This document shows positions 1-13,900 of a DNA stretch of 64,000 nucleotides, piece after piece. This DNA is from Seison nebaliae (taxonomy: Eukaryota > Rotifera > Pararotatoria > Seisonacea > Seisonidae), in the NCBI GenBank assembly GCA_023231475.1, contig JALJEE010001455.1, forward strand, positions 113,834 to 177,833. The letters run 5' to 3'. The notes below the pieces were generated by a model. That model was not told the origin of the DNA, did no database searches, and saw only the letters and a program-made list of their open reading frames with translations. Positions within the stretch are counted from its first letter, which is position 1. The number at the start of each line of letters is the position of its first letter. Position numbers and translations under genes: made by a program.

Positions 1-717
1 GAAGGAGATATGCGAAAAATGTGTTGAAACATTATATCAATAAAAGTAATTTAGTGGAACCGTATAATGTGATTGTAGATGTGACATGTTGTTGTACGGC
101 TCTTAATCATCAAGTTGATTTGAAACAGCAAATTGGAGCGATGTTAATCGGTAAGAAATTCCAATTGTTCTCCACTTCCTGTTGTTTGAAAGAAGCGGAA
201 TTGATTGGTGCTGCAGTACGAAATGGTATGCAGATAGCTCAACAATTTCCCAAATTTTCTTGTGGACATGACAAACGAGGAAAGACAGCAGATAATTGTC
301 TCAACAGCATTGCAGAAGTTAATTCGAAAGAGAAGAAAACGAATATTATCATCGTTTCTCAAGTTCATTATTTCTTACAGTTCTTCAAATATTTTTTTAG
401 AGTGTTAATGTCCAAAATAAATGTAAATTACTTAGGAGAATTCCAATTTTATATTTAGATAAAAATATTTTCTATTTCATCGAACCAAATCCAGAAGAGA
501 ATAACGAGAAGAAGAAGGATAAAGTGTTGGGAGAAATGTTAGAGAAGATGAAGGAGAGTGAACCGAAAAAGAAGATTTTCAAACGAAAGAAACTCAAGTT
601 TATTATTATTATTCAATTTTCACATTCATCTTTTTCTATAGAGGTCCCAATCCATTATCTTGTAAGAAGAAGAAAAAAAAAGAAATTTCTCATAATTCAA
701 ATAAGGAGACTAATTAA
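1..717 (+). CDS. UTP23: UTP23 rRNA-processing protein, 5' end outside window
   Basis: This is a PIN-like nucleolar protein of the small-subunit processome, needed for early pre-rRNA cleavage and snR30/U17 release (family knowledge). The frame is open from base 3, with RRYAKNVLKHY matching the family N-terminus, so only a few residues including the start Met are missing. Exons are <1-362, 401-597 and 642-717. The introns (38 and 44 bp) start gttcat and gtttat. The cysteines CCLKE and CGHDKR fall where the family zinc-binding region lies. Exon 2 gives RRIPILYLDK and exon 3 gives the diagnostic C-terminal KGPNPLSCKKKKKK tail, stop at 715-717. The family hallmark tail makes the call secure; the exact start cannot be seen. 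Confidence 0.9.
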
Positions 718-2371
718 ATCTTTAAAAAAAAACAATTTATATTCATTTCATTCATCATGAATGATGCTTCGAACTTTCAATGAGCTTAAAAAAAGTTTTC
801 AAATTGATTTGGAGAATTTGAGAAAAGAAACGTCCAAAAAATTGTAAATATTTTCCTTCCGTTCTTCCATACATTGTTCGTTAAAGTTAAAATTATTTCA
901 ATGAACAATTTTGATGATATTATGATGAAGATATTCCAGTTTCAGTTTTTTAGCAAGTTAAAGCAAATGTTCTTGAACTAATAATGGAAGAAAAATTTAA
1001 AGCTTAATTTTTGAAATAAAATAAATTTTAATATTTTTTTTTTTTGATTAATTTCTCATTCGTTCACGAACCTCCATATCGTCTAGTGATGATTCAGCTA
1101 ATATGTCATTTTAGATTGTCAGTTAGAAATGAAAAATTATTAGTCATTATTTTTATTGGGATCAGCGAAAGAAAATTTGAGAAGTATCTCGAAGGGAATC
1201 AAAAAAAATTCCAATGGAAGAGAACAAAAGAAAAGAACGTTCTCTGCCATCTCTGGAATGGAATAATGATCCTTCGAGATACAGATATATCCAAGTGGTG
1301 AACCAAGTAAACGATTAATTTTTTAAGAATTCAATTGAGTTCTATCAATTGGTAACTGGATGACAGGACGTTCTCTGTCATCTCAGAAAGGGGATGAAAA
1401 TGAATTTTAGTAGAACTCAAAAATTATTTTTGGAGAAATAAAGTTAGTAATTCTTAATATAATTGACGATTAATTTGAAATAATTTCAAGGTTCTTCAAA
1501 TATTCGTTTTGATTCCCTTACCGTCTTGATAGCGAAATATTATTATGAAAATATTCCTTTCAATTTAATATGATAATTTTTGGCACGTTTGCCTTAAATG
1601 AAAATTATTCAGATATCGAGTTCGGATAATACATTTTTTTCCATTACCACCACAACCAATGGAAATAATGATTTTCAATATGACAACCGATATTTTTTAA
1701 TTTAAATTTTTTTCTGTTTATTTTATTCTTAATCAATACAATCCGTTACAACATACAATAAAAAATTTTTTCTTTTTTTTTACTCAAAATTTATTAATAT
1801 TTTCAAAGTTTTCTTAATTTGAAGTTTTAAAATTATTAAGAAATCCCAATTCACTTTATTAAGTCAACATATTGTCTTTTCTCAATTTTTGCTTTTATAA
1901 AATTTTTCCTAACGAAAACTGGAAAATAATTTGATATCGAATGAAAATTTTAAATTAGGAGAATATTTGAAGTTAATCGAATAGAATAGGAAGATGTTTC
2001 TAAAATGATTCGTTCCATCCGTAATCTGGGAAGGATGGTGGAGATTTGAATGTGAATCGAATGAATATGTTTTGATAGTGACGTTGATGATGATGATGAT
2101 GATGATGATGGTGATGATGATGGGATAATAGAATTTAAATGAAAGAGAATAAAAGAGGAATTAGAAAGATGTGGATTGCACAATCAATTGGGAGATTGTT
2201 AGTTGGGGAGTACAAAGAAAAATATGTTAATATCTTCTCATCACGAGGAAACTTCTTTATATTTGCTGGTCCATTTACATGAATTCACTACAATTTACTT
2301 TTATGTATCGAACATCATTGTTCGTCTCTTCCTAATCTCAATTCAACATTTTCGAGCAATTCATTTTGTAA
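718..2371. other. Intergenic region, no gene recognised
   Basis: About 1.65 kb of AT-rich sequence without a convincing exon. It holds two near-identical 17-bp copies of a sequence starting acgttctctg (1237 and 1368) and a GAT trinucleotide run at 2085-2122. It should include the 3' flank of UTP23 and the promoter of the following cadherin-like gene. Confidence 0.5.
2085..2122. repeat. GAT trinucleotide microsatellite
   Basis: An almost uninterrupted run of GAT units with one GGT interruption, upstream of the cadherin-like gene and not in a supported exon. Confidence 0.9.
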
Positions 2372-5300
2372 ATGTCTCCATCTTTCTTCATTGAAATGTC
2401 GCGTCCAATTACTTCTTATTTTCCCATCGTCTTATACATGATGACTATGACGTTCATAGAGAGAGGAATCGATTGTCAACGATTGCAACTTGATGGTTTC
2501 AGGAGAAACATTCAAGAGAATCTTCCAGTCAATTCAACTGTCGGTACTGTTCGATTGTTGAATGTTAATAATGGTTTGCCCATCAAATATAGTGTGGAAG
2601 GAACAAGTTTCTTTACTGTCCACCCACAAACCGGAGTCATAAAATTAGCCAGAAATTTCGATCGTGAAGTTACAACCTCATTCTCCCAATCAATCAACTA
2701 AACAACTTCTTCTTCTTTCTAAGGCTATTCCTCAACAAGTCAGAGTTACATTTGTAGCGGAAAATGACGGTAACCGTTATGTACAGCGGGATATCATAAA
2801 AGCAATCGATTTCAACGACAATCGTCCTTTATTCACTTCTTTGCCTTTCAATATTAACTACAATTCCGTTAACTACATTATCTCATAATTTATCATTTTG
2901 AACATATTCAACTAACAGAATAATATACTTTCATATAACGGAGTTCAAGTGGAAGATCCGGATCTTTCTTCTGGACAATTGGTGGAAATTTCTTGTGATA
3001 GTAATCGATTGGCACAATTTCCAGAATTGGTTAAATATATTTCTTTAAAATTTTTAATAATTCCTAAAAAAAATAGATAAACATCTGCAATCAAATCCAA
3101 TTCTCAACTGTCTCATTCTCTGACAACAATAATTTGATGAATGTAACTCTTTCCTCCCCAAATCCCATCACTTTTCCAAACGGAATCAAACAAGATTTTA
3201 TCATTCCATTAAAATCCACAGTCTCCTCATTCATTCTCCAAATTTATTTATTTATTTATTTTCAGAATGTACAAGATATTGATGGAATGTCTGATTCCAC
3301 TAATATTTTGGTGAATGTTTTAGATGCGAATACTGTCGCACTATTGGATGATAATCGTTTCATCTTATTCATTCGTCAACGACCAATTGCAAATGTTATT
3401 TTCTCATTTTTATTCGATTAATTCAATTCGATATTCGTAGAATAATATTATCGGAATGATAACCACTAGAAATGACAATCCAATTCTTTCATCGAACAAT
3501 ACTGCATTCCGTTTTGAGAGGACAACTCAAAATTGTAATGCCGATTTATCTTGTTTCTTTATACGAGTGAACGATATCACTCAACTAACAAGTAATCGAA
3601 TACCTTTCAATATCAATGTTCAATCTTTTTTTTCTTTTTACTTTAAAATTTTTTTCAGATTCAATCTGGTGCATCGTCATCAAGTCGTAATGCATATCTA
3701 GTATTATTAGATGAGAATGAGAAATTGAGGTTCGATAAGCCACTCTACAATTTTATACTAGAAAATGATAAAAAGATAAACTTAGGAACCATTACCATAT
3801 TAAACGATGTTGGTCATCTGTTTTTTATTTAAATTTTTGAATAGGAAATTTTTCATTAGAATGGTCGTCGGAATTTGAAGAATATTCAACTTGAATTAAG
3901 AGACAGAAACACAGGAATGATCTCAACTCAATTTCGATTAACACCCTCACGAGTCAACGATAACAACAACAACGTTTTCATTTTAGAAACGACTGATGAC
4001 AATTTATTCAATTTGGACAATGAACGTTCATTTCAATTGCAGGTAAATAATTGTTGAGGAAATTTTCAAGTAAATTTATTGAATTATAGTTGGTAATGTT
4101 CGATGTGAATAATATGACGAACATTATCGACCAAAGTGTCATATCGGTGGTTGTGGGACGGAAGTTGAATAATGAAATTTTAGTTTGTCCGTTGAAAACA
4201 TCAAATCTTTTCAATTTGAATCAAATACTTTCCGATCGAGCAATTCTCGCCACCACAACTCAAGGCGGAGATTCAATTAATTCCGTTACCACAAACATTC
4301 AGTTGACGAACGAATCTGTAAATCTAGTCAGGTCTCTCAATCATCATCTTCTTATCTGAATTTAGTTCAATTTAATTCAAGTGGATCATTGATAATAATC
4401 GATAATCGATTAAGAACAACAAATCCCGATCTGCTTCAACAGATAATTCGGAGAAATAATGGATCATTACTTTTGGAGACACGAACAACTAATCCTGTGG
4501 TTTGTGGTGGAGAAATAGGAAATGGATTCATTATCATCAAAGATGATACGTTTCAAATACCTAATGACACGTTGGGTACGAATAAAAGCTCCTTCATCTT
4601 TTTCAGCAATGTCCCAAATCAACAATTTGATCTATCCGTTTCAATTTCTTCATTTTTCCAATTTCACCACATGTATATATATATTTCCAGTCAATGGGTA
4701 CTAATTTTCGGATAGTTCGTGTAGATCCATCGACCAATTTCAATAAATTTATTATACGGAATGACCAATTAATCTTACAACCACCAATCAATTCCGGAAA
4801 GTTAATTTAACTAAATTTAATTTAAATAATAATAAAAAAAAATAAGAAATCGAATTATTGTACAAGATCAGAATGGTAATAACATCGAACTAATTATTGC
4901 TGTCGGTCCTAAAATGAATTCTTCAACTTCTACATTACCCCAACCAAATATCACTCCCACTACCATCTCTAATCTTATTTTAGATGAAGTCCAATTTTAT
5001 TCTCTTTCTTCTTTCTAATATCTTTTTTTTCCAGTTAATTCCAACAAATTTGAATGAGTTACAACAACTTGATATTAGCCGACCACTCACAAACGAACAA
5101 AAGCAATATTTCAATTTCTTCAATCTTGGAGGATATCCGAATGCTGTTCAGTTGAACGAAGCAAATGGGAAATTATCGATTGATATCAACAAATTAAATG
5201 GTCAACAAATCATTGAACTTCCAGTGAAATTTCTTTTCGTTTTATTAAAAACTTGTCTTTTCAGATTTTCGTTGATTATAAAGCAAATGTTTCTTCTTCT

Positions 5301-8300
5301 CCGTTTATCGCTGGAGAAATGAAAATTATCAAAATCGATCTGTCAAAAGTGTATGACGGACAAACGGTAAATGATCGTATGATCTGTTTAGATTCCACAC
5401 CAATTATTGGACATTTGACTAAACGTTATTATTTCCAACAACTTCTCCTTCTCATTCATTTCCTACAGAACATAAAATCGGAAGTATCGTTCAACGATTA
5501 AATTGCTCTTCCACTTCACCATTCACTTATAGAATCTGTCGTAGTAATTCCATAAGAAACGGAATTTGTATCGACTCAACCGTTAGTTTTAATTTGGTGA
5601 GAAAGAAAATTTCGGAAAATTAGTGAAACAAAATATTTCATTCGATTTGATTTATCGCCGACTATATTATATAGGAACTATCAATAAATAATGCGGGTGA
5701 AATAAAATTGACGAATTCCATTAACAATTTCAATAATTCAGTGAATGAATATCTTGTACAAATTGTTCGATCGAATGATTCATCAGTTATAGGGAGTATC
5801 AGTTAGAGAATTAACTATTTTTTTTAATGGTAAAAATTTCCATCATTCAGGTTTCCTGTTGATCCCTGATGAGACGATTGACACTTTAGGTGAAATTCTG
5901 ATGTTACCATCAACTAACATCGAATTACCATTCGATAGACAGGAAATGATTCTCGCCCATGTCTACGTGTTCAATCGTCAAATAGGTTTACCAGATCGTA
6001 ATTTGCAGAATCAGTTGGTGATGACTAGTCCCGTATGGAATATGAATAATCAATTTATCGAATATATTCCATCGATCGGTTAGTTTGTCTTCAACGTCAA
6101 ATTATCAGATGAAAATATTTTAAGGAATTGTGAAATTGAAGAAGAAATTGTCACCAGAACTGGAAAATAAAACATTCGATCTAACTTTCCATCTTCCCAA
6201 CAACACTATAAATGCCGCGACTCTAAGAGTAAAAGTTGGACGTAGAACATTTGAAGAACTTCCCCCATTCTTCGATAAGGTTCTTTAAAATTTCTTCAAT
6301 TTTCTATTGGTTTTTCGTTGAAGAATTCAAATTTACATAAAATCGAAATACCGTCCATCGATATATCTCTCGCTAATCGTCAATTGTTCATCATTTACCT
6401 CCAATATAAAGTAGATCAAAGATATCAGTTGAAATTACAATATACGGGAGATAAAGAAAATATGTTTCAAATTCGCAAATCCAATACGGTTTTTTCAACT
6501 AATCTCCTCAATCGAGATAGTCTGTTGAAATTTAAAGGAGAATATTATATTCTTGTCGAGTTGAAAGATAAACTCTCACAAAAACGATTATATTCTTTAG
6601 TTAGTCATTTATTTTAGTTTTTTCTGTCTTAAAAATTCCCTAAAAATTATGTCTAATATTTTCCTTCAAATATTTAACTTAACTTAATGATGATTTTCTT
6701 CAAATTTATTTTTTCCACTTAATTTATAAAAATTTTCTTAAAAACTACTTTTTTCAAAATTTTAGAACAAAGTAGTATTTTCCAGTTCACAAAAGAAACC
6801 GCTATTCGATGAGAATCGATATTCATTCATATATCCATCATCGTTATTGTCATCATCATCATCATCGTCAATATCGATGGATAAGACGTATGTGATTTCT
6901 GCGGATCAATTAAGTAAGATGAATTTGAATGAACAATTAGAATTTGGGATAGTCAGTGTGAAACTGCCGACGAATGTGGATTCAACTCAATTGAAAGTAA
7001 TTGAATTGGAGACGCCCAACTATATTTCCAATATCATTCAACTCACTTCCATTCCGATTGAGACGAAGTTATCTAATGTCTATTTATTGACAGCAAAGAG
7101 AGATGCAAAAAATTTTATCGGACAACATAAATTGCGAGTGATCGGACGAATTTATGATATTATAGATCAGAAATCCAAATATGAAATTGTTGAAAATATT
7201 TTATTAGATATACGTCCATCCGAACTCACTTCAACAACACCTAATTTCAATTGTTTTTTGACGTTTAATGGGAAATTGACGATGAATGGAAGAATATTCG
7301 AAAGAAATTCTCAATATTGTAAGACATCCATCGTACTTTCTTTCAATACTTTATTCCAAAAATTCATTCCCGATCTCAACAAACAACGATATTATTTCAC
7401 GAAAATTGGAGAGTACAATATTACGTCACAATCGTTGTTGAAGGCACGAGTCATACCTGAAGATTCACCATTTTTCCTCGAATTAGGCGAATCGACAAAA
7501 TTGTCAACTGATCAATTCCAAACGATTCTTTCACTCTATATCGATATTAATCGATATCGAATGTTAAAATTGATCAATAATGTTATCTTTTTCCTTCATT
7601 TCTCTCTCTCTCTCTTTTATCGATGAATTATACAGATCATGATCGAAGCGATTGATACATCGTCGACAATATCAGCATTCCTTCCCATTACCATTCTCAT
7701 TAAATTCAACACATTCTTCACCTTAAATCCATTTATTGCAAATCAATTGACGGATATGAGTCTAGCTTATGATATCGACAAATTGAAGAAGGAAAAATGT
7801 TTTGAATTTTCTCTAAATTTTCTTTTGTTTAAAATTGTCATTTGAAGTGCCGATAAAATTGATCGATTTCCAGAAATTTCTCATCGTCTGGAATGGAATC
7901 GATCGATTGAGTTCGAACAAATTCTTGGAGGAATTCTCGACCGATCATCTAATGAGCGATTCGGTGGAGTATAACGAGTTTTTAGGAACGAATATCAGCA
8001 ATTATGATCCGGAGACATTACGAGACATTTTAGGAATTCGTCTCAATTTCCTGGAAATGAGAAAATATTTGACTGAAGATCATCTCCCCATAACTCATCC
8101 ATTTTCTTTTAATCTTTCTAAAAATTATAATTCCATCATTAATCGACGTGGAAGAGTTGTGGTTCATTCATATAATATCATCGAAGCGATCGATCATCGA
8201 TTGAACATTTCATTCTTCTTCTATCGATCATTACCCAATACAACATACCTCCAGCCGTTAGAAGAAGAAACGATTTCTTCTCATTTGAACGATCAACAAA

Positions 8301-9189
8301 ATCGATTGACGATTATTAATGGCGATTGGTATTTGGGTTTGATGTTTCTTCTCTTTATCTACTTCTCAACATTTCTTCCAGCCATTCCAAAGAAGAGTGT
8401 AATGAATGAGAATATTCTCAATTTATATTTCTCTCCCAACAATTTCAATTCTTCAAATTTACAAATTACATCTCTCATCAACGACATGCAATATTCTTTA
8501 GCTGATACGTCAGATATTTATACGAAACTTAATGAAGATGATGGAACTCTTTCATTCTATCGGGGAAATGACGAATTGAAAGAAGCGTTCACAACCGAAA
8601 TTTCCGGCAATGATGTTTTCAATTCTAAAATTAATTTTATTCCTTACGACAATAATCAGACGTTCCAATTCATTGTTAACCAACCATTATCCGATCAGAC
8701 AATATCGTCGATAATTAATAAAATGAATGACGATCTTCAAATGACATCTGATCTAAAACTACTTCCAATAACCATCGGTGTCGTACAGAACAAAGACGAT
8801 GGATCAATCGAAAATGAAAAGTTCAATTCTCTTTTTCTTATATTCTCCAAAATTTGACTTTTTCAAGAACTTTAGTGAAGGCGGTCTTAAGTAAAAACGA
8901 TAAAGTTCTCGATCAATCTGAAGCGATCGATATTTTATCAACAAAATCTTTCGAAGTCGGTTCACCAGAATTCGGTGAAGTTTCCGACACGTCCATTAAT
9001 CATATCGATTCAGAAACGAATGATAAACGACATCTCCAATATACGGATGAACAAATTCTTCTGATAACATTCGCTTCCATCATTTTAACTTATCTTTTCT
9101 TCACACTCATTTCATATCTCTGCTGCTTCGGAACGCACTCGAAATATTATAACGATCAGAATGTCATCAATACATATCAATCGACATAA
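2372..9189 (+). CDS. Cadherin-like single-pass membrane protein, many tiny introns
   Basis: Large multi-exon gene. The first exon (ATG 2372, or in-frame ATG 2396) gives a hydrophobic leader ending near GIDC, then a cadherin repeat start (IQENLPVNSTVGTV, FFTVHPQTGVIKLARNFDRE). After an intron at 2669-2723 the repeat closes with IKAIDFNDNRP. A later repeat end reads VQDIDGMSDSTNI then VNVLDAN. Further exons (about 3.4-8.8 kb, including open stretches 6847-7626 and 7835-8820) are weakly cadherin-like. The last intron is 8821-8867. The final exon carries one transmembrane segment (LLITFASIILTYLFFTLISY) and a tail of about 26 residues ending NTYQST, with no visible catenin-binding region. Introns I checked are 45-57 bp and begin GTT or GTC. 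The calcium motifs are poorly kept beyond the first repeats, so cadherin superfamily is firm only for the 5' part. The full exon chain in the middle is not resolved. Confidence 0.7.
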
Positions 9190-9390
9190 TCGACATAAGA
9201 AATTTAGTTTTGATAAACGCCATATTTCTCTGTTGTTCTCGAATCGAATTTAATTGAAAAATTCATTTTTTTTTAAATTTCTTTTTAAAAACTTTTTTTA
9301 ATAAAAAAATTTGTTTATTTTAAAATGGGAAAATTTCAATTTTTTAAAATAAAAACCTTTATTTTTCTTCCGATGATCATTTGATTATCC

Positions 9391-10401
9391 TCAATCAAAT
9401 ACTTGGTCGTTATTTGGATTTGCGAGTGATGTCATTGGCATAATTGGGACCGAATCGTCGGAAGCAGTATTGTTCAAAAGTTTCTCTAAATTATTCGTCA
9501 CTTCAAATATGCTGCGACGATTTGGCTGTTTGTTGACGACTTTAAATCTACCGGAAACTATATTGATTTCATAATCGTCACATTCGATACCAGGAAACGG
9601 TTTTGGTTTATCGCTGGCTATGGCTAGTCCGTTCGTTTCATAGAAATTTTTTACACGTTTCGCTAACAGATGAATAGACCATTCGTAGGCAGTATTTCCT
9701 CGATTGTCGCATAATTTATGATTGGCGTTACCGTCTTTGATGAGAAGTTCGACCAACTTCACTCGATCATGACCACTTGCCATATGGAGTGCTGTCCATC
9801 CCCATTTGTCTTGAGCGTCGACATTTAAGGGTGAAAAGGAAACATTTGATATGCTACCTGTAATATCATCCTCTTTCTTATAATTTAATAAAATTTCAAT
9901 AATGTCTTGTTTATCATAATCGACGGCGAGATGTAAAGCAGTTCTTCCTTCAGATGTTGTTGTATTAATATTGATATTTCGTTGGAGAAGAATATTAACT
10001 AATTCACTTAGTCCTCTCGATGCTGCTTCATGTAATAAACTCCAGCCATTAATATCGGGTGAAAGCAAATCACAATTGTATTCCATTAAGGCACGTACCG
10101 GTTCCATATTACCGCTGGAAGTTGCACACATTACTGGTCTCATTCCCGTGTCGTCTGTCACGTCGACGTTAGCACCATTAATCAATAAGAATCGTATTAT
10201 ACTAATGTTGCCTTTCCATGCGGCATAATGTAATGCTTTCCGATGGAAAGTATCATCAGCAATAGACAAATTTAACAAAGATTTCTTTTCATGTGCTGTT
10301 GGAATTGAATTGATCAATTTCTCCACTTCAGCATATTCGTCGGCATCAATTGCGTCAATTAATTTCGAGTGAATCGTTTCTGCACTTAACAATGATCCCA
10401 T
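9391..10401 (-). CDS. Ankyrin-repeat protein
   Basis: A single open reading frame gives about 336 residues from ATG at 10401. That codon sits in a good initiation context (gccATGg). An in-frame ATG at 10533 would add 44 residues of unremarkable sequence and may be 5' UTR. Roughly six ankyrin repeats are visible: HRKALHYAAWKGNISIIRFL, GMRPVMCATSSGNMEPVRAL, GWSLLHEAASRGLSELVNIL, GRTALHLAVDYDKQDIIEIL, GWTALHMASGHDRVKLVELL and GNTAYEWSIHLLAKR. There is no other domain, signal peptide or membrane segment. It should be a cytoplasmic or nuclear protein-interaction scaffold; no specific orthologue is recognised. It is convergent with the cadherin-like gene (201 bp between them). Confidence 0.8.
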   Translation of the reverse strand: MGSLLSAETIHSKLIDAIDADEYAEVEKLINSIPTAHEKKSLLNLSIADDTFHRKALHYAAWKGNISIIRFLLINGANVDVTDDTGMRPVMCATSSGNMEPVRALMEYNCDLLSPDINGWSLLHEAASRGLSELVNILLQRNININTTTSEGRTALHLAVDYDKQDIIEILLNYKKEDDITGSISNVSFSPLNVDAQDKWGWTALHMASGHDRVKLVELLIKDGNANHKLCDNRGNTAYEWSIHLLAKRVKNFYETNGLAIASDKPKPFPGIECDDYEINIVSGRFKVVNKQPNRRSIFEVTNNLEKLLNNTASDDSVPIMPMTSLANPNNDQVFD

Positions 10402-10926
10402 GGCACAATAAGAAGAGTGAGAGGATGGATTTGCGATGCACGGAAGAATTTCCTCATAAATAATTCCGAGAGAATTCGTCGATCGACTGAATAAAAGAAA
10501 TGAGTTTAAGTCGAAAATTTTATTGAAAATCAATCATGGAAAGCCAAAATTCGATCGAAGTTTGATGACGAAATCGATTATTGATAATATAATTTATGAC
10601 CTTCAGAATAATAATTTCTTTCCCATCCTCCGCCACCCACTTCATTCACTCGTCTCATCTCCGTCCTAATCCGTATGTTTCGCCCCTACTCACAAACCAT
10701 TTCAAGAACTAAAGAAATTGGAGACTTAAAAAATTTTCTATTTGATAATTTGATGTTTTCATTAAAATTTTGTAGTAATAAACCCAAGTTTATCCAACAA
10801 CTCGAATTTTCAATCGGATTTTCAAACGAAATTTTTTTTTCTCTTTTATTATCGTGAGAAGAATTCACCCAAAAATTATAAACGATATTTATAATAATTA
10901 TATATAATTATTAAATTATTATTCAT

Positions 10927-13900
10927 TCAACTGCACAAAGGTACCGAACAATCTTCCCACTCCTTTTCCTTCCCGTCCACTATACACCAGATACCTCCCG
11001 TATGAACCTGTGCATTGAAGTATCTACAATAATTCTCTGCTTTATCAATATTCTCGTCGTTGGGGAAATATTGAGATTTGTTCCATTTATGTTTCCACGG
11101 TTTTTGACTTGACCATTTCTGACAAGGTCGTCCACTTTTCGTCCAAGATCGCGTCCCATTATATTCTTTCCCGTTACCTAATAACTGACAAGCTAACATC
11201 GATATTATTTTCGATCATTCTACTAATTAACATATCTAACTTAATCGATTATCCTCATCTAAGCGATTCACAAGTTTATGCGGAGTTTTTGACCGAAATC
11301 GTCGAACATTCGCCGAATCATCTTTACCATATGCAGTTGGTAAATAATCGTTTTCTGTACCAGCAGACCACATGTCTTCATTGTTGCAATCGAGTTCCTT
11401 ACATTTCGCCCATCGAACATTGGGATCCGTTGTATAACACCAGATATTTCGATGGCCTAATGATCGACAAAAATTGGACGCGTCCTCGGCACTTTCGTTA
11501 TTCATTCTTTCAAATAAGTTATCAGCATTTCGATGTGGATGTGGAAATTGTTCGGTCCATGATTGACATTTCTGTCCTCCTACCGCATAATTTTCATGTC
11601 CTTTATACGTTGGAGGATAGAATTTCTGACAATCTGATGACAATTTGAAAATTAATAATTATTTATCGTAAAGATATTAAACCAGGTACTTTTTCCAAAG
11701 TGAAAGGTCTAAATAGTAATTGGAAACCTTTCTTGTTGCCATAATCATCAGAAGTGAAACGTATAACTAGATAATTACTTTTCGATTTGTAACTAGGGAA
11801 AGATGTGTTCGATGCACAATATCTGAACAATAGTTAGATGAATTTAAAAACCATTAAAATTAAACGTCATCATAATTTCATCGTTTTCAATAATTTGAAT
11901 AAAGTCACTGCATGGTCTGTCGTCATCCAGATCCAATTGCACATCTCTCAGAATTACTTGTATTCCGGTGGATAATGTCGCCCCTTTTATTTTATAGAAA
12001 CATCTAGTGTTATCCACATATTTCTCGGGATAATTAGCGGATGATAAAACAAGGTTCTTATCTTTTATCCGAATATTCACATCGTGACAGGCTAATCGAA
12101 AAAAACATATTTTCCATCACTATTTCATTTGCTAAATTTAACCTGTAGGTCTGAGTTCGATATCTCCCACTACATCTACCTAATCATAAGAGAATGATTT
12201 AATAATTTGGATAAAACCCGATTTCCTAACAAATTCATAGACGAATTTAAATCCTCGATATGGGTAAATCCGATCTGAGTGTAACCAGAGAAACAGATCG
12301 TTATAAGTCGACGTGAACACTTGACCGGACTTGATTTGGATACCACAATATCTACCCAAATTAAATCAAATTTAAATTAAGAAAAATGAATTTTCTTCAC
12401 TTTTTACCTGCATATCCCACACCATCAAGTGATATGCGAACATTGTCATATGAACAGAATTCATGTGGTTCTATCATGAAATCTAAAAATGTTATTTTCA
12501 CTTGTTTCCCAATTGAGCCCTAGAATTCTATGAAAAAATATCGAAGGAAAAAACCCGCTAAACTTTGAACCACCAGACACAATCAGTATTAATATCATAA
12601 TAATTCGGATAATTAGGAGATGTTACAATTCGATCCTCGTCATATAATGCATTCTCCGTTATATAAAATTTACATTCTTTTCATAAATTTTCATTCATTT
12701 CAATTAATTTAATATAAACGATCTGCAGTTGTTTCTTTGTTATCGTATCGTAATGTCTGACATCGACTACCGATCGTTTCTGGTGGACATGAGCAATTAC
12801 AATGTTGATTAACGAAACCGCTATTGCGACAGAATCCCCGTTGACGATTTGGGCAATGTTCTAAAGAATCTCATGAAGAATTCGGAGGGGAATGAATGAG
12901 ATATAAAAACTGTTACATTCATACATGAGATTTGCTAATTTGGAATCACGAAACGATAAATTATATCTCCGATCTCCCACATTTGGAGCATTCAACGGAT
13001 TCAATGCCAATGTTGTCAATAGTTTTTCTCGACTGTCAAGTTTTTTTTGAAAGGCCTTTTCTCTTCTATCAAGCATCAGAAAGAGTTGGAAGAGAACTAA
13101 CATATGGTCCGTAATGCATAATCGAATGAATATCATATGGAACATTTAGAGGATTTGCTAAATTAAAATCATGTTTCACAAAATTATAAAGTTTCTTCGG
13201 ATCGATATGTTCCTTAATGATAGAAATGGCTAAATCACGATCAGGTCTCGAATGTTCATGCCAGAAACCGGCGACATGCATCAATTCATGAATAACGGTT
13301 GTTATCTGGAGAAGAACGAATAAAAGAGGAAGAATTCCATTCCAACTTTTTTACAACTACTAGTCAATTTCATGTAGTTCTCCTCGTGAGAACCGACAGT
13401 CGATGCACATCTATCGATGAGAAAAACATTCAAAATTTAGAAGAAGAAATTCAAGAATAACAATAAACACTTTGTCTTTCATAAATTTGACGTATCGTTT
13501 ACCTTTAGGAATTGTCTCTCCCATAGGAATCTCTTCAAATCGAATACACGTTTTCGATTCGATGTCTCTTATGGAAGTTGATAAAGTCTCCTCATTTATT
13601 GGAACTAAACAGTTTAATGAAACAGTCAGAGTTTGATGAGACTAACAACCCGATAGTCTTTGATACGGAATTTTTCCATTGGGCCATTCATATCGAAGAT
13701 ATGCTTTCCGTACAAATAATTCTTTTCTTTTATTTTCCTCATCTAAAATTTTCGGTTCCTCAAACAATTTCCCACCACTTATGTTCTTCTGTTTCAACAA
13801 TCCACGAAGTACTTCTTTCTCGGACGATTGGAGAATTATATCTCCTTCGAACAAGTCCTCATCATTACGAAGATAATTATTACATTCCTCCTGATTTTGT

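Noticed and set aside
1044-1301. 85-residue open frame downstream of UTP23
   Set aside because: No domain, no flanking splice logic and no codon pattern like the neighbouring genes; it covers one copy of the 17-bp repeat.
10675-10868. Overlapping 60-residue frames on both strands between the ankyrin and astacin genes
   Set aside because: AT-rich, no homology; typical chance frames in intergenic DNA.
11193-11360. 168-bp kringle-kringle intron with a GTA donor
   Set aside because: A GTT donor at 11240 gives a 48-bp intron in the same phase, matching all other introns; the longer version is not needed.
11109-11648. 179-residue plus-strand frame across the kringle exons
   Set aside because: Antisense shadow of the two kringle exons, whose cysteine pattern is unmistakable on the minus strand.
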